A stretch of 50,480 bases of DNA from an uncultured beta proteobacterium (GCA_903995005.1 CAJEZV010000005.1:1-50480), one strand, 5' to 3'; positions 9,395-19,764 are shown, counted from the first letter of the stretch. Notes: a model not told the origin generated them from the sequence alone. Numbers and translations: made by a program.

Positions 9395-9425
9395 TAATGT
9401 CTTTTCATATTATGAAAAGACATTA
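9395..9425. repeat. 31-base perfect palindrome next to the MFS stop codon
   Basis: Two perfect 15-base arms (TAATGTCTTTTCATA and its complement) surround a single T. It begins 5 bases after the MFS stop codon and directly abuts the GCAGTG repeats. As RNA it would form a very long stem, but no U tract follows on either strand, so it is not a standard terminator. It could be a terminator of another type, an mRNA-stabilising hairpin or a protein-binding site. Confidence 0.6.
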
Positions 9426-9429
9426 AAGA

Positions 9430-10668
9430 TTAATCGGATTTAGCTTGGCTCAGGGCGGAGACCTTAAATCCAATCAAGATAATCATTAGCTGTAGCAGGG
9501 CTACGCCAATAAATAAGAGTTTGGGCAAGTCGATATCTAACAAGATACCAAATAATAAGGGACTTAAAGCAGCGCCTAAATCAATCCCTGAATAAACAAT
9601 CCCATACATCCTACCCGATGAGCCAGAAGGGGTAGCGTTTCGAATCATCAGATCGCGCGATGGAGCGGCAATACCCAAGCCTAGACCAATCACAATAAAA
9701 GCGATCACAATAATTTCTACTGGCACTAAGCCGGTAGCCAAGAGAAGTCCCATCACAATATTCACGGTGAAGCACATGGTGATGATTCGCTCTGGTAACT
9801 TGAGACGTGTAGCGAGATAAGCGCCTAATAACATGCCTCCTGCACCACCTATAGACATTAAAGTTAAATAGTAGTTACCAGAACTCACCGCAAGATCGTA
9901 AATTTTAAAGAGTGCAGTAGGTGCAAATGATTGTAAGCCAGTAGTTGCACCCATGCTAAAGAAAAAGAAGATCCAGCAAAGCCAAACCGCTGGTAATCTC
10001 ATAAAACCAAAGGTGCTCATTGGTGTGCCAACAGGATTATTTGCGGCATGCTGAGTTTCAGATTCTTGTCGTCTCGCCTGCACATCATCAACCAAGCGAT
10101 CGCGCCCAAGCCAGAGCGTTAAAAGAATGGAAGCTTCAAGTGCTGCAGCTGCTAGAAAAGCAATACGCCAATCAAACAGGGTAGCAATCGCCACCATAAA
10201 GGCTGGCGCAGCTGCCCAACCTAAATAGCCGGTGACTCCATGAATAGAATAAGCGTAAGGTAAATTGGCTGGCGCAATTTTGTGATTAATAAGCGTGTAA
10301 TCCACCGGATGAAAAATGCCATTACCGCAACCAGCGATCACAGCACCTAAAACCAACATGGCATAACCAGTGCTTTGCGAATAAGTTAGGGCTGCCAACG
10401 CAAGCAATCCCACCCCAGCAAATAAAACAGGGCGAGCACCAATACGATCAACCAAAAATCCAGAGGCTGCTTGAACAATACAAGAGACCACAAAGAAAAT
10501 GGTCATGAGCAAACCGAGCTCAGCATAGTTAAAGCCAAATTCTGCCTTCAGCCATGGGAACATGGGGGGCAGTATTAGATGAAAGAAGTGGGAGCTGCCG
10601 TGAGCTAGGCTAATAAGACCAATAACCCGGACATCACTGGCACGCCTACTTGTGAGCGCAACAGTCAT
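9430..10668 (-). CDS. MFS transporter, Fsr (fosmidomycin resistance)-like
   Basis: A 412-residue integral membrane protein with about 12 hydrophobic segments, typical of the major facilitator superfamily. The first helix contains SHFFHLILPPMFPWLK and the fourth region GNGIFHPVDYTLI, both resembling Fsr-type efflux proteins; the MFS loop motif FLVDRIGARPV is between helices 2 and 3. Substrate is unknown. It sits between clpB and aceA on the same strand, separated from clpB by 63 bases with no obvious shared function. Confidence 0.8.
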   Translation of the reverse strand: MTVALTSRRASDVRVIGLISLAHGSSHFFHLILPPMFPWLKAEFGFNYAELGLLMTIFFVVSCIVQAASGFLVDRIGARPVLFAGVGLLALAALTYSQSTGYAMLVLGAVIAGCGNGIFHPVDYTLINHKIAPANLPYAYSIHGVTGYLGWAAAPAFMVAIATLFDWRIAFLAAAALEASILLTLWLGRDRLVDDVQARRQESETQHAANNPVGTPMSTFGFMRLPAVWLCWIFFFFSMGATTGLQSFAPTALFKIYDLAVSSGNYYLTLMSIGGAGGMLLGAYLATRLKLPERIITMCFTVNIVMGLLLATGLVPVEIIVIAFIVIGLGLGIAAPSRDLMIRNATPSGSSGRMYGIVYSGIDLGAALSPLLFGILLDIDLPKLLFIGVALLQLMIILIGFKVSALSQAKSD

Positions 10669-10731
10669 GTACCGAGTTTACTGGCGCAGGATGATTCCTG
10701 CAAAACTATTTGTATTACTGCATAGCAATGT

Positions 10732-13335
10732 TTAATGAACTAGACGTGTGAAGCTGAAATCGCCTTTTTTATCCACGTCAACAGGCACCACATCCTTAGG
10801 CCCGAACTTGCCCTCCAAAATCATCTTAGAAACAGGATTCTCGATGTGTTGCTGAATCGCACGCTTGAGTGGCCTTGCTCCAAAGACAGGATCAAAGCCA
10901 ACTTCGGCGATCTTATTCAAAGCTGCATCACTGACCTCTAGCTGCATATCGACTTTTGCCAAACGATCAGACAAGTTCTTCAGCAAGATCTTAGCGATAT
11001 TGGCGATGTTACCTTTATCGAGACCATGGAATACCACAATCTCATCAATACGATTTAAGAACTCTGGCCGGAAGTGATTCTTGAGCTCTTCAAATACAGC
11101 ATCTTTGATTTCAGACTGCTTCTTATCAGTCATCGACTGAATCAAATGCGATCCGATATTGCTGGTCATCACAATCACCGTATTCTTAAAGTCCACAGTA
11201 CGTCCTTGGCCGTCCGTTAAACGACCATCATCCAATACTTGCAAGAGAACGTTGAAGACATCAGGGTGTGCTTTTTCAATTTCATCAAACAAGATCACGC
11301 TATAGGGGTGACGACGAACTTGCTCGGTTAGGTAACCACCCTCTTCATAGCCAACATAACCTGGAGGTGCGCCGATCAAGCGTGCAACGCTATGCTTTTC
11401 CATGAACTCACTCATATCAATACGAATGAGGTGATCTTCGCTATCAAAGAGGAAGCCAGCCAATGCCTTACACAACTCTGTCTTACCAACACCAGTAGGA
11501 CCCAGGAATAAGAAGGAACCATAAGGGCGATTCTCTTCAGACAAGCCGGCACGGGAGCGACGAATTGCATCCGATACCGCACGAATAGTCTCTTCCTGGC
11601 CAACCACACGTTTATGTAACAACTCTTCCATCTTCAGAAGCTTGTCACGTTCGCCTTGCATCATCTTCGATACCGGAATACCAGTAGCACGAGACACTAC
11701 TTCAGCAATTTCTTCTGCGCCAACTTGGGTGCGAAGCAGTTTATTCTTCACAACACCATCCTTGTCGCCCTTAGCTTCAGCTGCAGCGGCAGACTTAAGC
11801 TTAGCTTCCAGCTCTGGCAATTTGCTATATTGCAACTCGGCAACTTTCTCAAGCTTGCCTTCACGCTGCAGCTTCACGATGTCAGCACGTACTTTTTCAA
11901 TCTCTTCTTTTAGATTTGCGGCGCCTAATACGGCACCCTTTTCTGCTTTCCAGATCTCTTCTAAGTCGGCGTACTCGGCACCTAAGCGCTTAATCTCGTC
12001 TTCGATTAGGCTAAGGCGCTTTTGAGAAGCATCATCTTTTTCCTTCTTGACAGCTTCACGCTCAATCTTGAGCTGAATAAGACGGCGCTCTAATTTATCC
12101 ATTACCTCTGGCTTGGAGTCAATTTCCATCCGAATACGTGACCCAGCCTCGTCAATAAGGTCGATAGCTTTATCTGGCAGGAAGCGATCCGTAATATAGC
12201 GATGTGATAACTCAGCAGCTGCCACAATCGCTGGATCAGTAATCTCAATACCATGGTGAAGCTCATAACGCTCTTGCAAACCACGCAAGATCGCAATCGT
12301 TGCCTCAACACTAGGCTCTTCTACCATCACTTTTTGGAAGCGACGCTCTAGCGCAGGATCTTTTTCGATGTACTTACGATATTCATCTAAAGTAGTTGCG
12401 CCGATACAATGCAATTCGCCACGAGCCAAAGCAGGCTTGAGCATATTGCCAGCATCCATTGCGCCATCACCTTTACCTGCACCCACCATCGTATGAATCT
12501 CATCGATAAAGATGATGGTTTGACCTTCATCTTTAGCAACGTCACTCAGAACGGCTTTGAGACGTTCTTCAAACTCACCACGGTACTTGGCACCAGCCAA
12601 TAGCAAGGCCATATCTAAGACGAGAACGCGCTTGTTTTTGAGGGTTTCTGGAACTTCACCATTCACGATGCGTTGCGCCAGACCTTCAACAATGGCGGTC
12701 TTGCCAACGCCAGGCTCACCGATGAGCACGGGGTTGTTTTTACCGCGACGTTGCAAAATCTGAATGGTGCGACGAATCTCATCGTCACGACCAATCACGG
12801 GATCTAGTTTGCCCATACGAGCGCGCTCAGTTAAATCGACGGTGTATTTCTTGAGGGCTTCACGTTGACCTTCAGCATCTGCACTATTCACTGACTCTCC
12901 TCCGCGTACTAAATCAATAGCCGCTTCTAACGATTTACGATTTAATCCATTTTCACGAGCTACTTTACCGAGCTCGCCCTTGTCATCAGCCACTACTAGC
13001 AAAAATAATTCACCAGCAATAAATTGATCATTGCGCTTATTGGCTTCTTTTTCACAAAGATTGAGCCAATTGCTTAAATCACGGCCGACCTGAACCTCAC
13101 CGCTAGTACCTTGTACTTCAGGCAAATTAGCAATGATCTTCTCAATGCCTTTTTCAAGACCTGAGACATTGACGCCGGCACGGGTTAATAAACTCTTGGC
13201 AGCCCCATCAGAATCACGCAACATTGCTAGCAACACATGAGCCGGCTCAATATATTGATTATCTTTAGCTAAAGCGATACTTTGGGCCTCACTTAAGGCC
13301 TCTTGAAATTTAGTAGTTAACTTATCTATTCTCAT
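10732..13335 (-). CDS. clpB: ClpB disaggregase chaperone
   Basis: An 867-residue Hsp100 AAA+ protein that, with DnaK, pulls apart heat-induced protein aggregates. It shows the N-terminal Clp repeat domain (about 1-145), first AAA module with Walker A GEPGVGKT at 206-213 and Walker [11 protein letters not shown], the middle coiled-coil domain (about 400-540, rich in Lys/Glu), and a second AAA module with GPTGVGKT near residue 605. Length is normal. It lacks a ClpP-binding IGF loop, as expected for ClpB. A heat-shock type promoter lies just upstream. Confidence 0.97.
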   Translation of the reverse strand: MRIDKLTTKFQEALSEAQSIALAKDNQYIEPAHVLLAMLRDSDGAAKSLLTRAGVNVSGLEKGIEKIIANLPEVQGTSGEVQVGRDLSNWLNLCEKEANKRNDQFIAGELFLLVVADDKGELGKVARENGLNRKSLEAAIDLVRGGESVNSADAEGQREALKKYTVDLTERARMGKLDPVIGRDDEIRRTIQILQRRGKNNPVLIGEPGVGKTAIVEGLAQRIVNGEVPETLKNKRVLVLDMALLLAGAKYRGEFEERLKAVLSDVAKDEGQTIIFIDEIHTMVGAGKGDGAMDAGNMLKPALARGELHCIGATTLDEYRKYIEKDPALERRFQKVMVEEPSVEATIAILRGLQERYELHHGIEITDPAIVAAAELSHRYITDRFLPDKAIDLIDEAGSRIRMEIDSKPEVMDKLERRLIQLKIEREAVKKEKDDASQKRLSLIEDEIKRLGAEYADLEEIWKAEKGAVLGAANLKEEIEKVRADIVKLQREGKLEKVAELQYSKLPELEAKLKSAAAAEAKGDKDGVVKNKLLRTQVGAEEIAEVVSRATGIPVSKMMQGERDKLLKMEELLHKRVVGQEETIRAVSDAIRRSRAGLSEENRPYGSFLFLGPTGVGKTELCKALAGFLFDSEDHLIRIDMSEFMEKHSVARLIGAPPGYVGYEEGGYLTEQVRRHPYSVILFDEIEKAHPDVFNVLLQVLDDGRLTDGQGRTVDFKNTVIVMTSNIGSHLIQSMTDKKQSEIKDAVFEELKNHFRPEFLNRIDEIVVFHGLDKGNIANIAKILLKNLSDRLAKVDMQLEVSDAALNKIAEVGFDPVFGARPLKRAIQQHIENPVSKMILEGKFGPKDVVPVDVDKKGDFSFTRLVH

Positions 13336-13363
13336 TTTTGCACTCCATATATCTATCTATAGA

Positions 13364-13391
13364 ATATAAGGGCAATATGATGGATTTCAAG
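13364..13391 (-). promoter_or_regulatory. Sigma-32 heat-shock promoter of clpB
   Basis: On the minus strand CTTGAA (13386-13391) and CCCTTATAT (13364-13372) are 13 bases apart, close to the sigma-32 consensus CTTGAA / CCCCATNT. The -10 element ends 28 bases before the clpB ATG. Confidence 0.7.
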
Positions 13392-13429
13392 ACTTTTACA
13401 CGCACTTTTTAAGGGAATTTACCCCCATT

Positions 13430-13675
13430 TTGACCTGGCTTGTTTATCTCCTCGAATGCGCAGATGGCACCTACTATGCCGGCATTACAAACCGCCTAGA
13501 ACATCGTCTAGAAGCTCATAATTTGGGCCAAGGCGCTCGCTATACAAGAGCTCGTAGACCAGTTGTCCTACTGGCCACCCAAGAGCACCCTGATCGATCA
13601 GAGGCATCTAAAGCTGAGGCGAAATTGAAGCAACTTCCCAGATCTGAGAAGTTAGGATTTTTTAAAAGTAGTTAA
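13430..13675 (+). CDS. GIY-YIG nuclease superfamily protein (UPF0213/YhbQ-like)
   Basis: An 81-residue single-domain protein. The GIY-YIG core is seen as VYLLECADGTYYAGIT, followed by the conserved arginine in NRLEHRLEAHN and the segment GARYTRARRPV. It matches the compact YhbQ/UPF0213 family, whose members are suspected DNA nucleases of unclear role. Translation appears to start at TTG (13430). It is divergent from clpB across 94 bases and converges on moaE with a 4-base overlap. Confidence 0.85.
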   Translation: MTWLVYLLECADGTYYAGITNRLEHRLEAHNLGQGARYTRARRPVVLLATQEHPDRSEASKAEAKLKQLPRSEKLGFFKSS

Positions 13676-14133
13676 ATTGACTTCTTCGACCAACGTGCCA
13701 TGGCAACATCGTCAGTGACGCGGGCATCGACCCAGCGAGCACCCTCAGGGGTATCTTCTTTTTTCCAGAATGGCGCTGCGGTTTTGAGGTAATCCATGAT
13801 GAACTCACAAGCTGCAAATGCCTCACCTCTGTGAGCACTGGTAACCACCACTAAAACGATTTGATCTTCCGGTAGCAATGGGCCAACTCTATGAATAACC
13901 AGTGTTTGATAGATGTCCCAACGAGCCTTTGCTTGATCCAGAATTTCTTGCAAGGCTTTTTCAGTCATGCCAGGGTAATGCTCTAAGGTCATTCCCTTGA
14001 CCTGGCTACCGTCATTGATATCGCGCACAGTACCCAAGAAAGTCACTACTGCGCCAACTCTTGGGTCACCCTTACGCAGCGCTGCTATTTCAGCACTGAT
14101 ATCAAAATCTTTTTCCTGAATTCGGATTGACAT
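13672..14133 (-). CDS. moaE: Molybdopterin synthase catalytic subunit MoaE
   Basis: A 153-residue subunit that, with MoaD, inserts sulfur into precursor Z to make molybdopterin. Typical segments are VGAVVTFLGTVRD, LEHYPGMTEKAL, HRVGPL and VTSAHRGEAFAACEFIMDYLK, with the active-site lysines in WKKE. The start MSIRIQEKDF was chosen because it follows moaD by a single base; an upstream in-frame ATG would add 23 unrelated residues inside moaD. It is the last gene of the alaA-hom-thrC-moeA-moaD-moaE run. Confidence 0.94.
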   Translation of the reverse strand: MSIRIQEKDFDISAEIAALRKGDPRVGAVVTFLGTVRDINDGSQVKGMTLEHYPGMTEKALQEILDQAKARWDIYQTLVIHRVGPLLPEDQIVLVVVTSAHRGEAFAACEFIMDYLKTAAPFWKKEDTPEGARWVDARVTDDVAMARWSKKSI

Positions 14134-14134
14134 A

Positions 14135-14392
14135 TCAGCCGCCAGTGACTGGAGGGAAAAAAGCAACCTCTGCATTTTCTTGCAAGGGGGAGCTTGCATC
14201 AACCATCACCTGATTCAGAGCACAGCGCAATACTTTGCCCTGAGCCAATACTTCAGACCAAGGATTACCGCGTTGAACTAAATGAGCCCTAAGATCTGCA
14301 ATCGTTTTGATGCTATCAGGTACGACGATGCTTTCCTGAGAAACACCAAGGGCTTCACGCAAAGAGGCAAAGAATCGTAATTCAAGTTTCAT
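14135..14392 (-). CDS. moaD: Molybdopterin synthase sulfur carrier MoaD
   Basis: An 85-residue ubiquitin-fold protein ending in the required Gly-Gly (FFPPVTGG), which carries the thiocarboxylate used by MoaE. It starts MKLELRFFASLREALG and lies 18 bases after moeA. Confidence 0.94.
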   Translation of the reverse strand: MKLELRFFASLREALGVSQESIVVPDSIKTIADLRAHLVQRGNPWSEVLAQGKVLRCALNQVMVDASSPLQENAEVAFFPPVTGG

Positions 14393-14410
14393 AAAGGAAT
14401 CGTAAACTGA

Positions 14411-15652
14411 TTATTTAAGAAGTGCATCAAAAGGGATGTACTTCACTAGATCACCAGATTTAATGGGCTGATTTGGCGGGCAATCCACTAAACCATCGCC
14501 CCAAGAGGCGCTAGTCAGTACCCCAGAGCTTTGGTTGGGAAATAAATCTAAGCCGCCATTGCTATTGAGCTTGACGCGCAAGAACTCATTGCGACGATCG
14601 GCTTTTAACCAATCAAAATCGGCACGCATTAAGTAAGACTGCGGTGGAGTGCTGTTTCGTCCCTGCAACTTCAAAATAAATGGGCGCACAAATAATAAGA
14701 AAGTTACAAAACTGGAGACTGGGTTACCTGGCAAACCAATAAACCAGGCCTCACCATCTTTTGGCTCATCTGATTTACGGACTGCACCAAATGCCAAGGG
14801 CTTTCCAGGTTTAATGGCAATCTGCCATAGATCCAATCGACCTTCAGCAGTCACTGCAGGTTTAATGTGATCTTCCTCGCCAACCGATACACCGCCAGAC
14901 GTAATAATCAAATCATGATCTTTACTTGCTCTACGTAATGCGGCTTTCGTTGCATCTAGCCGATCAGGAACAATTCCTAAATCAGTTGCATCACATCCCA
15001 ATGATTTAAGACATGCCAGTAATGTGTCGCGATTAGAGTTATAGATTCCGCCTGGCTTCAGTGGCTCACCAGGCAACGATAACTCATCACCCGTAAAGAA
15101 TGCAGCTACCCTCACTCTGCGCTTAACGTTTAGGTGAGTTAAGCCAGCAGATGCAGCAACTCCTAACTCTTGCGGGCGCAAAAAGGTTCCTGCAGTTAAG
15201 GCTGTTTTACCGCTTGTTAAGTCTTCACCCCTGCGGCGTATCCATTGCCCTAGTGTGGGGACGACATTGACTTGCACTTGATCAGTCGATCCCTCGGGTA
15301 TGACGCAATCTTCCTGCATCACTACAGCATCGGCACCAAGGGGAACCGGTGCACCTGTAAAAATTCTAGCAACAGTACCAGGCTGTAACTGCGTTCCAAC
15401 CGAACCCGCTGGAATACGTTGGGCAATTTTCAGAATACTTCCGGAAGTTTGAGTATCCGCTGTTCGTACCGCATAGCCATCCATCGACGTGTTATCAAGT
15501 GGAGGTACATCTACCAGGCTATTGACGTTTTCTGCGAGAACGCGACCTAATGTCGCCTGCATTGGAACACTCTCAGCCTCAGCAACTGGCTTAGCATGAG
15601 AAAGTAAATGATCCAAAGCCTGCTGGGCAGTCAACATTGGAGGCTTAGTCAT
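14411..15652 (-). CDS. moeA: Molybdopterin molybdenumtransferase MoeA
   Basis: A 413-residue enzyme that inserts molybdate into adenylylated molybdopterin. Recognisable parts are the N-terminal DVPPLDNTSMDGYAVR, ARIFTGAPVPLGADAVVMQED, the MoCF-domain TSGGVSVGEEDH and GLPGNPVSSFVTF, and a C-terminal barrel domain. It follows thrC by 17 bases. The grouping of amino-acid and cofactor genes in one operon is familiar from Burkholderiales and carries no obvious functional link. Confidence 0.95.
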   Translation of the reverse strand: MTKPPMLTAQQALDHLLSHAKPVAEAESVPMQATLGRVLAENVNSLVDVPPLDNTSMDGYAVRTADTQTSGSILKIAQRIPAGSVGTQLQPGTVARIFTGAPVPLGADAVVMQEDCVIPEGSTDQVQVNVVPTLGQWIRRRGEDLTSGKTALTAGTFLRPQELGVAASAGLTHLNVKRRVRVAAFFTGDELSLPGEPLKPGGIYNSNRDTLLACLKSLGCDATDLGIVPDRLDATKAALRRASKDHDLIITSGGVSVGEEDHIKPAVTAEGRLDLWQIAIKPGKPLAFGAVRKSDEPKDGEAWFIGLPGNPVSSFVTFLLFVRPFILKLQGRNSTPPQSYLMRADFDWLKADRRNEFLRVKLNSNGGLDLFPNQSSGVLTSASWGDGLVDCPPNQPIKSGDLVKYIPFDALLK

Positions 15653-15669
15653 GGCAATGAGCTTATGTA

Positions 15670-17112
15670 TTAACTAAGATGCGTTGTGATGAATGTTTTG
15701 ACCTGATTGACATCAGCATCAATATTTTCTACACGCTGTGGCTTGGACTTAATATCTTTAAATGCAGATGGGCACTCAGCGGGACGACCCAAGGCTTCTT
15801 GAATGGTTTCTTCAAACTTAATTGGTAGCGCAGTCTCTAATACCAGCATTGGAATACCTGCTTGTAAATGCTCGCGCGCCACTTTGACACCATCTGCAGT
15901 GTGAGTATCAATCATGACGCCATAGCGTATGTCGATATCCCGAATAGTCTCGAGGCGATTTTCGTGAGTACTGCGACCAGATTGGAAGCCATACTTGCCA
16001 AGCTCTTTAAAGACAGCATCCTCAGAAATATCGAAGCCGCCAGTCTCATCTACTTTCTTAAACATGGCTGCAGTGGCCTTGCCATCCTGACCCATGAAAT
16101 CATATACAAAACGCTCAAAGTTGCTTGCCTTAGAGATATCCATTGATGGACTAGAAGTATGTAATGTCTCCGCAGATTTGCGTGCGCGGTATACACCAGT
16201 ACGGAAGAACTCATCAAGTACATCGTTCTCATTAGTTGCAACAATCAAATGCTCGATTGGTAGACCCATCATGCGAGCAATATGACCAGCGCAAACGTTA
16301 CCAAAATTACCTGATGGCACAGTAAATGAAACTTTCTCATTGCTAGACTTGGTAGCCAAGAGATAACCTTGGAAGTAATACACCACTTGAGCAACTACCC
16401 GGCCCCAATTAATGGAATTCACGGTGCCAATTTGGCTCTTGGCCTTGAAGGCATGATCATTACTAACTGCTTTAACGATATCTTGGCAATCATCAAACAC
16501 ACCAGCAACGGCTAAATTGAAGATATTGGGATCTTGCAAGGAGTACATTTGCGCTGACTGGAAGGAACTCATCTTGCCACGCGGTGAGAGCATAAACACT
16601 TTGACGCCCTCTTTACCGCGCATCGCATATTCAGCAGCGCTACCCGTGTCACCAGAAGTAGCACCCAAAATATTGAGTTTTTGACCAGCACGCCTTAATG
16701 CGTACTCAAATAAATTGCCTAACAATTGCATGGCCATGTCTTTAAAAGCTAGCGTGGGACCATTTGAAAGGCTCAAAAGTCCAATACGAGTGCCATGCTC
16801 TTCACCCAACCAATGCAAAGGTGTAATGTCTTTGGCATTATCTTGAGGGCGACCATTGCAGTAAACCTGCTCGGTATATGTTTTGCGCAAGAGTGCACGT
16901 AAATCAGTCTCAGGAATATCATCGCAATATAGGCTCAAGACTTCATATGCAAGATCAGCATAAGTTAGGCCACGCCAAGAATCCAACTGTGCAGGAGTGA
17001 CTTGTGGATAGTGAGTCGGCAAATATAAGCCGCCGTCCGGCGCTAATCCACCCAGGAGAATTTCTAAGAAAGATTGTTGTGGACTATTGCCACGAGTAGA
17101 TTGGTAACGCAT
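15670..17112 (-). CDS. thrC: Threonine synthase
   Basis: A 480-residue PLP enzyme that converts O-phosphohomoserine to threonine, the last step of the pathway begun by the neighbouring hom. The start MRYQSTRGN, the cofactor lysine in TLAFKDMAMQLL and the PLP-phosphate loop SGNFGN are present. Its length fits the longer class of threonine synthases. It begins 9 bases after hom ends, so the two are cotranscribed. Confidence 0.96.
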   Translation of the reverse strand: MRYQSTRGNSPQQSFLEILLGGLAPDGGLYLPTHYPQVTPAQLDSWRGLTYADLAYEVLSLYCDDIPETDLRALLRKTYTEQVYCNGRPQDNAKDITPLHWLGEEHGTRIGLLSLSNGPTLAFKDMAMQLLGNLFEYALRRAGQKLNILGATSGDTGSAAEYAMRGKEGVKVFMLSPRGKMSSFQSAQMYSLQDPNIFNLAVAGVFDDCQDIVKAVSNDHAFKAKSQIGTVNSINWGRVVAQVVYYFQGYLLATKSSNEKVSFTVPSGNFGNVCAGHIARMMGLPIEHLIVATNENDVLDEFFRTGVYRARKSAETLHTSSPSMDISKASNFERFVYDFMGQDGKATAAMFKKVDETGGFDISEDAVFKELGKYGFQSGRSTHENRLETIRDIDIRYGVMIDTHTADGVKVAREHLQAGIPMLVLETALPIKFEETIQEALGRPAECPSAFKDIKSKPQRVENIDADVNQVKTFITTHLS

Positions 17113-17121
17113 CAGCTTTAC

Positions 17122-18432
17122 CTAAGACAGATTTTCTAAACGAATCTTCACCACTTCGCCATCTACCGTTTTGAGATTTTGAATCTCTTTGATAGCAGCA
17201 AGCATGTTTTTCTCTTTAGTCTCATGCGTTAAGGCAACTAAATCAGTTTGACTTTCGCCCTCATCAGCCTCTTTTTGCAAGAGTGCATCAATAGAAACGC
17301 CATGCGCAGCCAAGATCTTAGTGATATCAGCCAATACGCCCGCTTGGTCAGCTACGCGCATACGCAAGTAGTAGCTCGTGGTGATCTCGCCGATAGGCAG
17401 TATTGGAGTATTTTGAACAGCATCAGGCTGGAAAGCCAAATATGGTACGCGATGCTCAGGATCAGCACTCAGCAAACGAGTGATATCGACCAAGTCAGCA
17501 ATCACCGCGGATGCAGTTGGTTCCGAGCCAGCGCCCTTACCGTAGTACAAAGTAGTGCCTACAGCATCACCAAATACTTGTACAGCATTCATAGCGCCTT
17601 CAACGTTCGCAATCAAACGCTTTGTTGGAATTAGAGTTGGGTGTACACGCAACTCAACACCAGTTGAGGTTTTCTTAGCAATACCCAATAATTTGATGCG
17701 GTAGCCTAATTGCTCTGCATAACGAATATCAATTGCAGCTAACTTAGTAATGCCTTCAATATGAGCTTTATCAAATTGCATTGGAATGCCAAATGCAATT
17801 GCACTCATGATGGTTGCTTTATGAGCAGCATCAACACCTTCAATATCAAATGTTGGATCTGCTTCAGCGTAGCCAAGACGTTGAGCTTCTTTGAGAACTG
17901 TTGCAAAGTCCAAACCTTTGTCACGCATCTCAGAAAGAATGAAATTGGTTGTACCGTTAATGATGCCGGCGATCCACTCAATACGATTAGCCGTTAAGCC
18001 TTCACGCAAGGCCTTAATAATGGGAATACCCCCAGCAACCGCAGCTTCAAATGCAACCATGACGCCTTTAGCATGAGCGGCTTTAAAAATCTCGTTGCCA
18101 TGGACGGCGATCAAGGCCTTATTAGCCGTAACCACGTGCTTACCTGCTGCAATAGCCTCTAAAACTAAGTCTTTGGCGATACCATAGCCACCGATTAGCT
18201 CAACGACGATATCGATCTCAGGATTATTGATGACGGCACGAGCGTCATTGACGATTTGCGCGCGATCTTTAACGATTTCTTTGGCACGCTCTACATTGAG
18301 ATCGGCAACTGTATTAATGCGAATGCCGCGACCAGCGCGACGGGTGATTTCATCTTGGTTGCGCTCGAGAACTGTGAATACGCCACCACCAACGGTGCCA
18401 ATGCCTAATAGACCTACTTGAATCGGTTTCAT
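17122..18432 (-). CDS. hom: Homoserine dehydrogenase
   Basis: A 436-residue NAD(P)-dependent enzyme reducing aspartate semialdehyde to homoserine. The nucleotide-binding loop is GLLGIGTVGGGV, followed by TANKALIA, the catalytic segment GGIPIIKALREGL and NGTTNFIL, and GYAEADPTFDIEG. The last 80 or so residues form an ACT domain, which in this class mediates threonine feedback inhibition. Its start overlaps the aminotransferase stop by 4 bases. Confidence 0.97.
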   Translation of the reverse strand: MKPIQVGLLGIGTVGGGVFTVLERNQDEITRRAGRGIRINTVADLNVERAKEIVKDRAQIVNDARAVINNPEIDIVVELIGGYGIAKDLVLEAIAAGKHVVTANKALIAVHGNEIFKAAHAKGVMVAFEAAVAGGIPIIKALREGLTANRIEWIAGIINGTTNFILSEMRDKGLDFATVLKEAQRLGYAEADPTFDIEGVDAAHKATIMSAIAFGIPMQFDKAHIEGITKLAAIDIRYAEQLGYRIKLLGIAKKTSTGVELRVHPTLIPTKRLIANVEGAMNAVQVFGDAVGTTLYYGKGAGSEPTASAVIADLVDITRLLSADPEHRVPYLAFQPDAVQNTPILPIGEITTSYYLRMRVADQAGVLADITKILAAHGVSIDALLQKEADEGESQTDLVALTHETKEKNMLAAIKEIQNLKTVDGEVVKIRLENLS

Positions 18433-19685
18433 GATGCCTTTGCTGCAGTTGGAGAAGCCTTACGGCCATGCTTATTACGATAACGCTCTAAAAAACGGGC
18501 AAGGCGCCCAATCGCCTCTGTGAGCACATCTTCATGAGGTAAGAACACTACGCGGAAGTGATCAGGCTTACCCCAGTTAAAACCAGAGCCCTGCACTAAC
18601 AATACTTTTTCCTCTTTGAGAAGATCGGCAACAAACTGTTGATCATCCTCAATTGGATAAATCTCAGGGTCTAACTTTGGAAATAAATACAAAGCAGATT
18701 TTGGTTTAACGCAAGTCACCCCGGGAATAGCAGTGATGAGCTTCCATGCAAGATCGCGTTGCTTTGCTAAGCGACCGCCCTCACCTACCAAGTCGTCAAT
18801 ACTTTGATAACCACCAAGTGCTGTTTGAATTGCGTACTGACCTGGTACGTTTGCACACAAGCGCATCGAGGCCAACATATTGAGGCCTTCGATATAGTCA
18901 CGCACCATTTCTTTATCACCTGAAACCACCATCCAGCCGGCACGGTAGCCGCAGGAACGGTAGTTCTTGGATAGGCCATTGAAAGTAATGGTGACCACAT
19001 CCGTTGACAGGGATGCAAGAGAAATATGTTTCTCTGCGTCATACAACATCTTGTCGTATATCTCATCAGCAAACAAAATCAAACCATGCTCACGAGCGAT
19101 TTTCACCATCTCAAGCAATACTTCTTTGGAATAAATTGCACCGGTTGGATTGTTTGGATTAATCACCACAATCGCTTTGGTACGCGGTGTAATTTTTTTG
19201 CGCAGATCATTTAAGTCTGGCGCCCAGTCTTTTGACTCATCACAAAGATAGTGAACTGGAGTACCACTAGATAAACTTACTGCAGCAGTCCACAGTGGAT
19301 AGTCAGGCGCAGGAACCAATACTTCATCGCCATCATTCAATAATGCATTCATTGAAAGTACGATGAGTTCAGAAACACCATTGCCGGTGTACACATCATC
19401 CAGTGCTACACCTTGAATACCCTTTTCTTGACAATACTGCATGATCGCTTTGCGAGCAGCAAAGATACCTTTGGAATCAGAATATGCTGAGGCATTGCTC
19501 AAATTACGAATCATGTCCAACTGAATTTCTTCAGGAGGATCAAACCCGAAAACCCCTACGTTTCCGATGTTTAATTTGATGATTTTGTGGCCCTCTTCCT
19601 CCATGCGCTGAGCGAGCTCAAGCACCGGCCCACGAATGTCGTAACAGACGTTATCGAGTTTTTTAGACTTTTGGATGGGCTTCAC
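18429..19685 (-). CDS. alaA: Alanine-forming aminotransferase (AlaA type)
   Basis: A 418-residue class I PLP aminotransferase of the AlaA/AlaC group that makes alanine from pyruvate and glutamate. The cofactor lysine is in FNGLSKNYRSCGYRAGW, and VINPNNPTGAIY, YTGNGVSELI and RVVFLP (arginine for substrate carboxylate) are typical. It heads the minus-strand operon alaA-hom-thrC-moeA-moaD-moaE. The 79-base gap to the divergent Mth938-like gene must hold promoters for both directions. AlaA is the best label, but AlaC or another pyruvate-linked aminotransferase cannot be excluded. Confidence 0.88.
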   Translation of the reverse strand: MKPIQKSKKLDNVCYDIRGPVLELAQRMEEEGHKIIKLNIGNVGVFGFDPPEEIQLDMIRNLSNASAYSDSKGIFAARKAIMQYCQEKGIQGVALDDVYTGNGVSELIVLSMNALLNDGDEVLVPAPDYPLWTAAVSLSSGTPVHYLCDESKDWAPDLNDLRKKITPRTKAIVVINPNNPTGAIYSKEVLLEMVKIAREHGLILFADEIYDKMLYDAEKHISLASLSTDVVTITFNGLSKNYRSCGYRAGWMVVSGDKEMVRDYIEGLNMLASMRLCANVPGQYAIQTALGGYQSIDDLVGEGGRLAKQRDLAWKLITAIPGVTCVKPKSALYLFPKLDPEIYPIEDDQQFVADLLKEEKVLLVQGSGFNWGKPDHFRVVFLPHEDVLTEAIGRLARFLERYRNKHGRKASPTAAKAS

Positions 19686-19732
19686 AATAAATTAAAGGGT
19701 AAGTTCTTGAAATCTTGGAAAAAACAGCTAGC

Positions 19733-19738
19733 TATAAT
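19733..19738 (+). promoter_or_regulatory. -10 element for the Mth938-arn operon
   Basis: A perfect TATAAT lies 27 bases before the TTG start of the Mth938-like gene. No good -35 hexamer is found 16-18 bases upstream (the candidates TTGGAA and TTGAAA are mis-spaced), which would suit an activator-dependent promoter; that is inference. Confidence 0.45.
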
Positions 19739-19764
19739 CCACATAATTATGACAGAGAGTCCAC

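Noticed and set aside
11642..12025. Plus-strand open frame of 127 codons opposite clpB
   Set aside because: Serine-rich shadow of the clpB coiled-coil region with no start signal.
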